Made by a program: the position numbers and the translations under genes
Shown here: piece by piece, positions 15,572 through 24,109 of the stretch
Numbering within the stretch: position 1 is the first letter of the stretch
Layout of the letters: every line of letters starts with the position of its first letter
NCBI RefSeq assembly: GCF_003751225.1
Contig: NZ_RJKE01000001.1
Span: forward strand, 6,448,001 to 6,512,000
Source: Actinocorallia herbida
Lineage (GTDB): Bacteria; Actinomycetota; Actinomycetes; Streptosporangiales; Streptosporangiaceae
Direction: 5' to 3'
DNA: 64,000 nt
Notes under the pieces: generated by a model
Database searches by the model: none
What the model was told of the DNA's origin: nothing
What the model saw: the letters and a program-made list of their open reading frames with translations, nothing else

Positions 15572-16120
15572 TCACACGCGCAGCAGCGCGGGCGTGTCGA
15601 CGTGCAGGACGCTGTTGGGGCCCTCATGGAGCCGGATCGAGAGCCGGTACCGGTAGGGCACGCCGGGCGCCATGGTGAAGGGCACGATCCCCTCCCAGAC
15701 GAGGAGGTCGTGGTTCTCCAGCCCGTTGGAGGCCAGAGGGCTGGGCGGCGCGGCGGTGTAGGGGGAGGCGGGGGCCTCCGGCTCGGCGAGCAGGACGCCC
15801 GACGCGTAGGCGGGCACGGCCGCGTAGCCGGGGTCGGGCCGGGTGACGGGCGTCGCCGCGCCGGTGACGGGCTCGGCGCCCTCCCCCGGTCCGAGGAACG
15901 CGATCTGCTCGATCTCGACGGGTGTCTGGACGTCCACGTGGATCGCGGTCCACTGGACGACCTGGCCCGGCAGGACCGCCGTCACCAGCTCGGGGGTCCC
16001 TCCGTTGCGGCTGCCGTAGGGGCTGTCGTCGACCAGGGCGAGGTTGCCCTGGTGGAGGGTGCGGTCCGACAGCGCGCCGACGGCGTCCACCAGCAGCACA
16101 ATGCTGACCTTCGGTTTCAC
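15572..16120 (-). CDS. AidA/PixA-like inclusion-body family protein, paralogue 1
   Basis: 182 residues from the GTG at 16120, which has GGGAG seven bases upstream; the ATGs at 16132 and 16135 have no site. It shares VSIVLLVDAVGALSDRTLHQ, NGGTPELVTAVLPGQVVQW, and the C-terminal VPFTMAPGVPYRYRLSIRLH and VLHVDTPALL strands with its neighbours. It lies 38 bases after the adenylating enzyme. It is the first of the four tandem copies, and the divergence between copies indicates an old duplication with specialised roles rather than a recent amplification. Confidence 0.7.
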   Translation of the reverse strand: MKPKVSIVLLVDAVGALSDRTLHQGNLALVDDSPYGSRNGGTPELVTAVLPGQVVQWTAIHVDVQTPVEIEQIAFLGPGEGAEPVTGAATPVTRPDPGYAAVPAYASGVLLAEPEAPASPYTAAPPSPLASNGLENHDLLVWEGIVPFTMAPGVPYRYRLSIRLHEGPNSVLHVDTPALLRV

Positions 16121-16158
16121 TCGTTCTCCCATCATGGGTTCTGCGGGGTCGGGAAGGG

Positions 16159-17718
16159 TCAGATGCGGTCCCTGACCAGCGGGACCTTGCCGACGGGCGT
16201 CCGCTCGATCTCGGGCGAGGCCCGGGGGACGAACGCCAGCCGGAAGTCGTAGCCGGAGGCCTCGATGGACTCCGGGGTCGCTTCGCGGTCGTTGAACAGC
16301 GATAGCGAGCGCGGAAGGGCCGCGGCGAACACGCCGCGCCACCCGGACCTGCCGAGGGAGGCCGCCGCCTGCGCGGCGAGCCCTTCGGCGTCGTCGGCGG
16401 CGACGAGCACGGTCAGCGCCTTGGCCGTGCGGTGGTTGACGAACTGGACGTCGAGCGCGACCCGGTCGAGGTCGATCCCGGTGGCGCGCAGCAGCTCCAC
16501 CCGGAGGGCGGCCTGGGCGAGGAGGGCGGAGTACTGGCTGTCGCCGAGGTGGAGCATGTCGCCGCTGCGCCCGGCGAACTCGAAGCGCCCGGTCCGCAGG
16601 CCGGCGCCGTCAAGGGGCGACCTGCGGACCATCCGGTCGCCGAGCTTGAGCCGCAGCAGGGGCGTCTCGTGCGCGTGCAGGCGGGTGACGACGAGCTCGC
16701 CCTCCTCCCCCTCGGCGACGGCCCTGCCGTTCTCGTCGACGATCTCGACGAGGTGCAGCCCGGGGACCGCGGCGAGTTCCGGCTGCTCGTGGTCCAGCTG
16801 GAGCCCGATGCATTCGGCCTGGGTCGCCGCGAAGTAGCTGAGGATCGACACGTTCGGGTAGACCGCGTGAAGTTCCTCCCGCTTCGTCTGCGGGAGCAGG
16901 CCGCTGCCGTACATCGCGACGCGGAAGCTCTCGCGGGCGTGCGCGGGCATGCCCGCGCCGAGTTCGGCGAGGTAGCCGATGCCCGCGGAGATGCCCATCA
17001 GCGCCTTCGCACCCGGGTAGGAGAACATGTGCTCCAGCACCGGCGCGGTGACCGGCCCCGCCCCGATGTAGTTGACGCCGGGCACCGCGGCGAGCACGCC
17101 GCCGACCATCGTGCCGCTGCTCCACATCTGGTAGTCGGCGAGCGTGGTGTACAGCCAGCGCGGGCCCGGCGCGCGGAAGTACCCGCTGAGCTGGTAGGCG
17201 CCCATGAAGGCTCCGGAGATCCGGTAGGTGTCGCGCAGCTCGCGCAACGAGTAGACGATCTCCAGCGGCAGCCCGTCGCTGGTGCCGCCGCTGGCGACGA
17301 TCTCGAAGCCGCCGTGCTCGATGGGCACGACCATGCCCGCGCGCGGCCCCATGAACATGTCGCGCTGCACCGCCTTGTCCGACAGCGGGATGCGCTCCCA
17401 CTCCGCCAGGTCGGCGGGCGCGGACGTGACGCCGTAGTAGTGCAGCCGTTCGCGCCACAGCGGGTTCAGCAGGACGGTGTTGACGATCTGCTGGAGCCGC
17501 CGCAGCACCAGCGCGTCCTGGACGTCGTGGGGCGCCTCGCAGTAGGGCGCGCCGACGAGGCGGGCGCACTCTTCGAGCTTGCCGGCGAACGAGGGCAGCG
17601 CGGCGACCTGCGCGACCGACCTCGGGTTCAGCTCGTCGTCGGGGATCAGCCGGGCGGCGAGGTCGGTGGGCGCGGCGGACGTCCTCTTCGACGCCGCACG
17701 GGGCTGGGTGATGGTCAT
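16159..17718 (-). CDS. Adenylate-forming enzyme, PaaK/LuxE/coenzyme-F390-synthetase-like
   Basis: 519 residues; the ATG overlaps the decarboxylase stop (ATGA). The phosphate-binding loop is FEIVASGGTSDGLPL, the PaaK-family version of the adenylation-domain P-loop. Other family segments are SYFAATQAECIGLQL, EEGELVVTRLHAHETPLLRLK (ligand-release region), RSGDMLHLGDSQY and a C-terminal RTPVGKVPLVRDR. The family activates carboxylates as acyl-adenylates and passes them to CoA, a protein Cys (LuxE) or an amine. With an amino-acid decarboxylase upstream, a reasonable guess is amide formation with a decarboxylated amino acid or modification of the downstream PixA-like proteins. Confidence 0.8.
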   Translation of the reverse strand: MTITQPRAASKRTSAAPTDLAARLIPDDELNPRSVAQVAALPSFAGKLEECARLVGAPYCEAPHDVQDALVLRRLQQIVNTVLLNPLWRERLHYYGVTSAPADLAEWERIPLSDKAVQRDMFMGPRAGMVVPIEHGGFEIVASGGTSDGLPLEIVYSLRELRDTYRISGAFMGAYQLSGYFRAPGPRWLYTTLADYQMWSSGTMVGGVLAAVPGVNYIGAGPVTAPVLEHMFSYPGAKALMGISAGIGYLAELGAGMPAHARESFRVAMYGSGLLPQTKREELHAVYPNVSILSYFAATQAECIGLQLDHEQPELAAVPGLHLVEIVDENGRAVAEGEEGELVVTRLHAHETPLLRLKLGDRMVRRSPLDGAGLRTGRFEFAGRSGDMLHLGDSQYSALLAQAALRVELLRATGIDLDRVALDVQFVNHRTAKALTVLVAADDAEGLAAQAAASLGRSGWRGVFAAALPRSLSLFNDREATPESIEASGYDFRLAFVPRASPEIERTPVGKVPLVRDRI

Positions 17719-19277
17719 GGCTGGATGCCGTCCTTGTCGTCGCGGGCCGCGCCGTCGCGCAGCACCTGGTGTCCGGTCGTCCTGATCTCGGCGATGAGCA
17801 GGGCGAGGTGCCCGGCGTCGATCCGGTGGTTCATGAGGACCACCCGGAGCGCGGCGACGCCGGCGATGTCGACCTTGGAGATGAAGAAGCGCCCGTCGGC
17901 GCGGATCCGGTTGCGGATGGCGAGCTGAAGCCGGTGCAGGTCCCCGTCCGCCAGGCTCTCCGGGGTGAAGCGGAAGCAGAGGATGTTGGCCTCGGGTTCG
18001 TGCAGGACGGTGAAGTCCGGCTCGGCGGCCAGCATCCGGTGGGCCTCCGCCGTGAGCGCGCACAGGTGGTCGATCTTGCGCGCGAACAGGGCGGGGCCGT
18101 AGACCGACCAGAGCGTCCAGAGCGGCATGATCATCGGCCGCTTGGTGCACTCGAGGTTCTTGTCGCCACTGTCGAACGCGCTGTAGATGTCGGGTTCCTC
18201 GTCGAACACGTAGCTCGCGCGCTGGCGGAACGCGCCGCGCGCGGCGGTGCCGTCCCGGTAGAACAGGAGGGTGCAGGGGGCCGGGACGAAGAGCATCTTG
18301 TGGGCGTCCCAGGTGAGGGAGTCGGCCTCGGCTATGCCGTCCAGCCTTCGGCGGTGCGCGGGCGACACCAGGAGGCTCGCGCCGTGCGCGCCGTCCACGT
18401 GCAGCCAGATCCCGCGCGGACGGGTGAGCTCGGCGAGCTCGGCGAGCGGGTCGAAGGCTCCCATCGAGGTGGTGCCGGCGGACGCGACGAGGCAGAAGAC
18501 GTTGAGGCCCCGGCGTTCCGCGGCGTCGAGGGCGGGGCCGACGAGCTCGGGGCGGATGCGGCCGTGGTCGTCGACGGGCAGGCGGACGATCCGCTCCGCG
18601 CCGATGCCGAGCACGCCCACGGCCCGGTCGACGCTGTAGTGGGCGTCCTCGCTGAGCGCGACGGCCGGGTGGCCGCCCTCCCCGGCGACGCCGCGCGTCC
18701 AGATGCCGGGGAAGGCGCGGTTGCGGGCGGCGAGCAGGGCGGTGAGGTTGGCCATGGACCCGCCGGACGTGGTGACCATGGTCGAGGTCTCGGTGTCCCA
18801 GCCGATCAGGGCGGTGAGCTCCTCGGCCATGAGGCGTTCCGCGACGTTCGGGAGCTGGCCCGCCTCGTAGAACGACGACGGCTGGTTGGCGACCGAGCTG
18901 ACCAGGTCCATCAGCCCGGCGAGGGGGACGGTGCCGGAGAACTGGCGGCCCATGTAGCCGGGCGAGTGGACCTGGATCCCGGTGCTCAGGTAGAGGTCGA
19001 TGATCCGGCCGAGCCGATCCCCATCGAAGGGGGCGATTCCGGCGGTCTCCGTCGTCATGAGTTCCCGTGCCGCCTTCATCAGCACCGCGGGTTCGACGAG
19101 GTCGAGTCCTTTGATCTCGGGGTCGTCCAAGTAGAGGCGGAGCCGCACCGCGCATTGCTCGACGGCCCGGTGAAACTGCGCGGAGTCGAAGGCGCCGGCC
19201 AGATCGCCGTCCGCCGTTCTGCGTTCCCCGCCGTTCACCGAATGGTCGATCGCGCTTTGCGTTCTGGCGAGCTTCAC
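17715..19277 (-). CDS. PLP-dependent group II amino-acid decarboxylase
   Basis: 520 residues from the GTG at 19277, chosen for GGGAGGA nine bases upstream; an in-frame GTG at 19295 lacks a site. The pyridoxal lysine is in SLTWDAHKMLFVPAPC (Lys327), the cofactor-contacting Asp is in IWLHVDGAHGAS, and TSGGSMANLTALLAARNRAF is the PLP phosphate loop. The order and length match glutamate/aromatic/diaminobutyrate/valine decarboxylases. The substrate cannot be assigned; an HSPGYMGRQFSG substrate-loop segment resembles diaminobutyrate and valine decarboxylases more than glutamate ones. It is the first gene of the six-gene operon. Confidence 0.9.
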   Translation of the reverse strand: MKLARTQSAIDHSVNGGERRTADGDLAGAFDSAQFHRAVEQCAVRLRLYLDDPEIKGLDLVEPAVLMKAARELMTTETAGIAPFDGDRLGRIIDLYLSTGIQVHSPGYMGRQFSGTVPLAGLMDLVSSVANQPSSFYEAGQLPNVAERLMAEELTALIGWDTETSTMVTTSGGSMANLTALLAARNRAFPGIWTRGVAGEGGHPAVALSEDAHYSVDRAVGVLGIGAERIVRLPVDDHGRIRPELVGPALDAAERRGLNVFCLVASAGTTSMGAFDPLAELAELTRPRGIWLHVDGAHGASLLVSPAHRRRLDGIAEADSLTWDAHKMLFVPAPCTLLFYRDGTAARGAFRQRASYVFDEEPDIYSAFDSGDKNLECTKRPMIMPLWTLWSVYGPALFARKIDHLCALTAEAHRMLAAEPDFTVLHEPEANILCFRFTPESLADGDLHRLQLAIRNRIRADGRFFISKVDIAGVAALRVVLMNHRIDAGHLALLIAEIRTTGHQVLRDGAARDDKDGIQP

Positions 19278-19405
19278 AGGCGGGTTCCTCCCCACGATCA
19301 GGTGCCCGGATGGTGCTTCGGGGATGATCGTAGGCAGCCGGCGGGGATCTCCGACAGATGGCGACCGGGTGCGGACGCCCAGCTCAAATGGGATGACCGT
19401 AAGGA

Positions 19406-19434
19406 AGATTCGGGGATCACGGCGAGGGTGTCAA
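19406..19434 (-). promoter_or_regulatory. Sigma-70-type promoter of the decarboxylase/PixA-like operon
   Basis: On the minus strand, TTGACA (19434-19429) is followed after exactly 17 bases by GAATCT (19411-19406). The -35 is a perfect consensus and the -10 keeps the conserved A2 and T6. It would start transcription near 19398 and give a ~120-base leader before the GTG at 19277. Confidence 0.6.
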
Positions 19435-19815
19435 GGAATCACGGAAGTAGCCCCGATACGGAGTAAACCGCCCAGAACAAAGTAGACATAAGGAATATTG
19501 CCCCCGGTCGCTCATCCTTTTTCGGCGAGTGGCGGAACATATCGCCCTACTTTTTTCACACCGGCCCGGGAATTCCACAAAGCTCCTTGCGCATGCTATG
19601 AGATGCCGCACCGCATCCGTTTCCACAGTGCGGTGATCCTCATGCAAGAGCATTCGCCGGTATGACCGCCCGCCCACTCCGGCGCATTTTCGCGGCACCC
19701 GGGGCGTCCTTTCCGCCACCGCCGGGGCACACGGTCACTCCCGCCGCCGGATCCGTCGCCGACGGTGACCGCGGGAAAGGCGATCGGCGTTCGAGTGCCG
19801 CCGCCAGTGCGGAGG
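19435..19815. other. Gene-free, less GC-rich intergenic region
   Basis: The stretch between the operon promoter and the AzlD stop has several AT-rich runs (around 19485-19500, 19545-19555). A 100-codon minus-strand frame (19417-19719) and a 70-codon plus-strand frame (19662-19874) have non-protein-like composition and no ribosome-binding site. It probably contains upstream regulatory sites. Confidence 0.4.
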
Positions 19816-20145
19816 TCAGGCCTGCCAGAACGTCGCCAGCGCGACGTGCAGGGCGGTCGCGCCGAGCACGCTGACCACCGCGTTACGGGTGCGCAGATGG
19901 AGGGCCACGGCGGCGGCGAGCCCGGCCGCGGCGGGCACCGCGCTGCGCCAGGCCGTCGGCTCTATCCCGCGCAGCGTGTAGAGGGCGAGGATGACCATGA
20001 CGCCGACCGGCATCGAAAGGGACAGGCGGCGCAGCGCGGCCGACCGGCGCAGCGGGCTGAGCACCGCGAACGGCAGCGCGCGCAGGCCCCAGGTGATCGC
20101 GGCGCTGAGCGCGACGGCGGCGGTGAGGTAGAGCGGGGTGGGCAT
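19816..20145 (-). CDS. azlD: AzlD-family branched-chain amino acid transport protein
   Basis: 109 residues with four hydrophobic segments: YLTAAVALSAAITWGLRALP, LSMPVGVMVILALYTL, AVPAAAGLAAAVALHL and AVVSVLGATALHVALA. The TWGLRALPF motif after the first helix is typical of AzlD. AzlD is the small partner of AzlC in an exporter for branched-chain or other hydrophobic amino acids. It lies eight bases after azlC. Confidence 0.9.
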   Translation of the reverse strand: MPTPLYLTAAVALSAAITWGLRALPFAVLSPLRRSAALRRLSLSMPVGVMVILALYTLRGIEPTAWRSAVPAAAGLAAAVALHLRTRNAVVSVLGATALHVALATFWQA

Positions 20146-20153
20146 CGTCCGTC

Positions 20154-20918
20154 TTACCTTTCGGCCCCGACGGGCACGGGCGCGGCCTTCTCCAGCGCCG
20201 AAGGCTCCTCGTCGGCTTCCCGAACGTCAACGGACCCGGTCATGACGTGCCGGAGCAGCAGGCCCCCGGTGAACAGGGCCATCGCGGTCAGGAGGAGCTG
20301 CCCGGGGGTGACCAGCGCGGCGATCGCGTAGCTCGCCGCGGCCAGCAGCGGGACGGGCAGCTCGCGCCTGGCCTGCCAGGCGTCCAGGGCGAGCACCACG
20401 AACAGGGCGGTGAGCGCGAATTCCAGCCCGTGCAAGGTGACCGGGAGAAGCGCCCCGCCGACCGCGCCGAGGGTGGCGCCGGCGACCCAGTAGACCTGGA
20501 GGAGCACCTGCATCCACACGATCCGGGCGCCGCTCCAGGACGCGGCGCGGTCCCCTGCCGTCAGCGCGTAGGCCTCGTCGGTGAGCGCGAACATGGCGTA
20601 GGGGCGGGCGCCCCGGCGGACCTTGTGCAGCGGGAAGGACAGCGCGTAGAAGACGTGCCGGAAGTTCACCAGGAAGGCGGTCACCGCGATCTGGGCGAGC
20701 GGGGTGGCCGCCGCGACCAGGCCGAGGAGCAGGAACTCCAGCGAGCCCGCGTAGACCACGGCGGAGAACACCGTCGCCCACCACCACTCCAGCCCCGTGT
20801 GCACCACGAGCACCCCGAGGCTCAACCCGAGCGGGAAGAGGCTCAACCCGACCGAGGCGGTGTCGGCCGCGGCCCCCGCGAGATCCCGCGCGCCGCCCCT
20901 GGTCCTTGCATCGAACAT
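20154..20918 (-). CDS. azlC: AzlC-family branched-chain amino acid permease
   Basis: 254 residues with the AzlC fold: SLFPLGLSLGVLVVHTGLEW, FSAVVYAGSLEFLLLGL, VTAFLVNFRHVFYALSFP and MFALTDEAYALT are all family signatures. About seven transmembrane helices are visible. The C-terminal 30 residues are acidic and cytoplasmic. With AzlD it forms an amino acid exporter. It is divergent from an Lrp/AsnC regulator, the usual arrangement for this transporter. Confidence 0.93.
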   Translation of the reverse strand: MFDARTRGGARDLAGAAADTASVGLSLFPLGLSLGVLVVHTGLEWWWATVFSAVVYAGSLEFLLLGLVAAATPLAQIAVTAFLVNFRHVFYALSFPLHKVRRGARPYAMFALTDEAYALTAGDRAASWSGARIVWMQVLLQVYWVAGATLGAVGGALLPVTLHGLEFALTALFVVLALDAWQARRELPVPLLAAASYAIAALVTPGQLLLTAMALFTGGLLLRHVMTGSVDVREADEEPSALEKAAPVPVGAER

Positions 20919-20981
20919 GGGAGTAATGATAGTGCGGATATCGCCTAATATGGTTGCATAGCGTTATGGGATAATGGGGCT

Positions 20982-21434
20982 GTGCGCACTTCTATAACCC
21001 TTGATGGCGTCGATCGTGAAATATTGTTCCAACTGAGCCGAGACGGCAAGATGTCGAACGTGGAGCTGGCCCGCCGCGTCGGGCTGACTCCCCCGCCGTG
21101 CCTGCGCAGGGTGAAGCGCCTGGAGGACGCGGGCGTGATCACCGGCTACCGGGCGGAGATCGCCCCCGAGGCGCTGGACCGCGCGCTCGAGGTGGTCCTG
21201 TCGGTGGACATCGCGGTCAACAACCTCCAGACCGTGGAGGAGTTCGAGGCCGACGTCTCCTCCCACGAGGAGGTCCTGGAGTTCCGCCGCATGTTCGGCC
21301 GCCCCGACTACTACATCCGCGTCGCGGTCTCCGACCAGGTCGCCTACGAGCGCTTCCTCACCCAGAAGATCATGCCGCTGCCCGCGGTCTCCCGCGTCGA
21401 CTCCCACCTGACCATGAAGCGCATCAAGGGCTGA
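20982..21434 (+). CDS. Lrp/AsnC-family transcriptional regulator
   Basis: 150 residues, GTG start. The N-terminal helix-turn-helix is VDREILFQLSRDGKMSNVEL followed by ARRVGLTPPPCLRRVKRLED; the C-terminal RAM (amino-acid-binding) domain runs from about residue 65 (VVLSVDIAVNN, FRRMFGRPDYYIRV). A GATAAT -10-like hexamer lies at 20970-20975, only seven bases before the start, so the transcript is probably leaderless. It is divergent from azlCD and probably controls export in response to an amino acid. Confidence 0.93.
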   Translation: MRTSITLDGVDREILFQLSRDGKMSNVELARRVGLTPPPCLRRVKRLEDAGVITGYRAEIAPEALDRALEVVLSVDIAVNNLQTVEEFEADVSSHEEVLEFRRMFGRPDYYIRVAVSDQVAYERFLTQKIMPLPAVSRVDSHLTMKRIKG

Positions 21435-21435
21435 T

Positions 21436-21463
21436 CCGGGACAGGCCGGGCGGCCTGTCCCGG
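21436..21463. terminator. Bidirectional terminator between lrp and phyH
   Basis: A perfect 12-base stem (CCGGGACAGGCC and its complement) with a GGGC loop sits between the stops of the convergent Lrp and PhyH genes, immediately after the Lrp stop. Confidence 0.8.
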
Positions 21464-21471
21464 AACGTGTC

Positions 21472-22308
21472 TCAGCGTGCGGCGTTCTTGACGAAGACCT
21501 CGCGGGAGCCGTCGGCGGCCTTGTCACCGGTGTTGTAGCCGCCGCGGACGTGGCGCCGGGTCGTGCCGTCGACGGAGGCGCGGGCGGCGGAGTGCCAGAG
21601 GTAGGCGTCGTGGAGGAGGAGGTCGCCGCGGTCGCAGTAGACGGCGATCTCGCCGGGCACCTTCTCGAAGCCCAGGGGCATGGGGAACGGGGCGGGGGCC
21701 GAGGTGTGGCCCGCGGCGGGCACGGACGACTCGGGCAGGGGGACGTTGCTGGGGGCGGGGGTCTGCCACAGGTGGCTGCCGGGCACGACGCGCAGGAAGC
21801 CGTTGGCGGGGCTCGTCTCGTCGACGTGGATCGTGAAGGCCGTCGCGGGCCAGATGGCGAGGTTGGGGGCGGCCTGCCAGTCGGCGTGCCAGCCGATCCT
21901 GGAGTAGCCGGACTCCCGGCCGGGCCGGGCGTCCTGGTAGACCACGCCGAAGCGGTGCGCGTCGTTCAGCCAGCAGCCCTCGCCGAGCAGCCTGTGCAGG
22001 ACCGCCACGAGTGCGGGCGCGGTCACCGCCTCCAGCACCGCCGGGGACAGCTCGTTGACGTATTCGACGTAATTCGCGAAGGCCCCGGCTTTGCTTTCGT
22101 CATCGAGGAAGGCCGTGGAGCCGTACCGGGGAGGCAGTCTCCCGGCGACGACGTCGGCCTGGGCGCGCACGCAGTCGTCTTCCAGTGTCCGGAGGGTCTC
22201 CTCGGAGTACAGTCCGCGCAGGACGACGAAGCCGTCCGTGCGGTAGCGGGCCTCGACGGCGTCGAGGTTTCCGGTGAGGTCGGCGGCGGAGAACACGACG
22301 GGTTCCAT
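21472..22308 (-). CDS. PhyH-family Fe(II)/2-oxoglutarate dioxygenase
   Basis: 278 residues. The iron ligands appear as the HxD pair in IGWHADWQ and the distal His in LLHDAYLWHSAAR, followed by a conserved Arg for 2-oxoglutarate (TRRHVRGGYN). Supporting motifs are GFVVLRGLYSEETL near the N-terminus and GFLRVVPGSH. The family hydroxylates acyl-CoAs or natural-product intermediates in the cytoplasm. It is divergent from an acyl-CoA synthetase, so a fatty-acyl or related substrate is plausible but not shown. Confidence 0.88.
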   Translation of the reverse strand: MEPVVFSAADLTGNLDAVEARYRTDGFVVLRGLYSEETLRTLEDDCVRAQADVVAGRLPPRYGSTAFLDDESKAGAFANYVEYVNELSPAVLEAVTAPALVAVLHRLLGEGCWLNDAHRFGVVYQDARPGRESGYSRIGWHADWQAAPNLAIWPATAFTIHVDETSPANGFLRVVPGSHLWQTPAPSNVPLPESSVPAAGHTSAPAPFPMPLGFEKVPGEIAVYCDRGDLLLHDAYLWHSAARASVDGTTRRHVRGGYNTGDKAADGSREVFVKNAAR

Positions 22309-22448
22309 TCCCGCACGGTAACCCTGGGATGTTTCTGGTCCCCTTTTGTCGTGTTAAAGGACTGCTTCGAACGACTATAAGCAGAGACTTACGTCACAAG
22401 GGCGCGCCGGGGTACGTTGAGGGCCCAGCAGGGAAGGAGTCCACCCCG

Positions 22449-24041
22449 ATGCCGTCCTTCAACCTCGCCGACCTCTTCGAGATCGTCGCGGACGCGGTAC
22501 CCGACAACCTCGCGCTCGTCGCCGGAGACGCGCGCCTCACCTACGCGGAGCTCGACGCCCGCGCCAACAAGGCCGCCGCCGCACTGGCCGCCGGAGGCGT
22601 GGGCCCGGGAGACAGGGTCGCGATCCTGTCCTACAACCGGGCCGAGTGGCTTGAGGCGCAGATCGCCGCCTTCAAGCTCCGCGCGGGCACCGTCAACGTG
22701 AACTACCGCTACACCGCGGGCGAACTCGCCCACGTCATCGCCGATTCCGGCGCCAAGGCCCTCGTCGGCGAGCGCTCGCTCGTCGCGCGGCTGAACGGCG
22801 TCCGCGGCACGCTGCCGGACCTCACCCACGTCCTCCTCCTGGAGGACGGGTCCGACACCGAGGTCCCGGACGCGCGGAGCTACGAGGAGGACGTCGCCGC
22901 CGCCTCCCCCGATCGCGTGGCGATCGAGCGGTCCGGCGACGACCTGTTCATGCTCTACACCGGAGGCACGACGGGCCTGCCCAAGGGCGTCGTGTGGCGC
23001 GCCGAGGACATGTTCTTCACCGCCATGGGCGGCGGCCGGATGATCGGCGACCCGATCACCCGGCCCGAGGAGGCCGCCGAGGTCGCCGCGGCGGGCGGGC
23101 TGACGATCATGGTCAACGCGCCGCTCATGCACGCCGCCGGCGTGTGGATCTGCTGGGCCGCCCTCACCGGCGGCTCCAAGCTGGTGATCTGGTCCGGGCG
23201 CAGCTTCGACACCGCGGCGGTGCTGGGCGTCGCGCAGGCCGAGGGCGCGCAGGTCATGTCGCTCGTCGGCGACGCGATGGCCAGGCCCGTGGCCGACCTG
23301 CTCACCGCCGACCCCAAGGCGTTCGACCTGTCGTCCCTGCTGGTCCTGGCGTGCGGCGGCTCGGCGACGTCCCCGGACGTCAAGGCCCGGCTGAACGCCG
23401 CGCTGCCGAACCTCATGACGATCCTCGACGCGATGGGCGGTTCGGAGACCGGCGTCGCGGCCGCGGGCATCGAGCCGGACGAGTTCGGCAACGCCAGGTT
23501 CGCCCCCCGCGAGGGCATGGCCGTCCTGGACGAGAACCTCAAGCCGATCACTCCCGGTTCGGACGACATCGGAGTCTTCGCCCGCAAGGGCCGGATCCCG
23601 ATCGGCTACTGGAACGACCCTGTGAAGACCGCGGCCACGTTCGTGACCGACGCCGACGGCGTCCGCTGGTCCCTCCAGGGCGACATGGCCAGGGTCGACG
23701 CCGAGGGCAACATGGTCCTGCTCGGCCGAGGCTCCACGGTGGTCAACACCGGCGGCGAGAAGGTCTACGCCGAGGAGGTCGAGACCGCCGTCAAGGCGCA
23801 CCCGGCCGTGTACGACGCGCTCGTGGTGGGCGTCCCGGACGAGCGGTTCGGCCAGCGGGTCGCCGTGGTGGTCTCCACGAGCGGCGAGGTGACGGCCGAG
23901 GAGCTGCGGGACCACTGCCGCACGACCCTCGCCGGGTACAAGGTGCCGCGCGATGTCCACTTCGTCCCGGAGGTGCAGCGTACGCCGACGGGCAAGGCCG
24001 ACTACAAGTGGGCGAAGGCGACGGCGCTGGAAGCCGGGTAA
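22449..24041 (+). CDS. Acyl-CoA synthetase (FadD-type, AMP-forming)
   Basis: 530 residues from the ATG at 22449; the frame is open upstream, but the family begins at FNLADLFEIVADAVPDN. The adenylation motifs are FMLYTGGTTGLPKGVVW (P-loop), LDAMGGSETGV (A5 equivalent), WSLQGDMARVDAEGNM (A7) and the catalytic Lys in RTPTGKADYKWAK (A10). It activates a fatty or steroid side-chain acid to its CoA thioester in the cytoplasm; the TGGTTGLPKGVVW form is common in mycobacterial FadD enzymes of sterol and lipid catabolism. The divergent PhyH gene may act on its product. Confidence 0.9.
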   Translation: MPSFNLADLFEIVADAVPDNLALVAGDARLTYAELDARANKAAAALAAGGVGPGDRVAILSYNRAEWLEAQIAAFKLRAGTVNVNYRYTAGELAHVIADSGAKALVGERSLVARLNGVRGTLPDLTHVLLLEDGSDTEVPDARSYEEDVAAASPDRVAIERSGDDLFMLYTGGTTGLPKGVVWRAEDMFFTAMGGGRMIGDPITRPEEAAEVAAAGGLTIMVNAPLMHAAGVWICWAALTGGSKLVIWSGRSFDTAAVLGVAQAEGAQVMSLVGDAMARPVADLLTADPKAFDLSSLLVLACGGSATSPDVKARLNAALPNLMTILDAMGGSETGVAAAGIEPDEFGNARFAPREGMAVLDENLKPITPGSDDIGVFARKGRIPIGYWNDPVKTAATFVTDADGVRWSLQGDMARVDAEGNMVLLGRGSTVVNTGGEKVYAEEVETAVKAHPAVYDALVVGVPDERFGQRVAVVVSTSGEVTAEELRDHCRTTLAGYKVPRDVHFVPEVQRTPTGKADYKWAKATALEAG

Positions 24042-24109
24042 CGACCCATCCCGGACGCCGCTGCGTCACAATGATCTCCTGGTAGGCGATCCTTGCTTGC
24101 GGAGAGCGG

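Noticed and set aside
19417-19719. 100-codon minus-strand ORF upstream of the decarboxylase operon
   Set aside because: It overlaps the predicted promoter, has no ribosome-binding site and has Arg/Ser/Cys-rich non-protein-like sequence.
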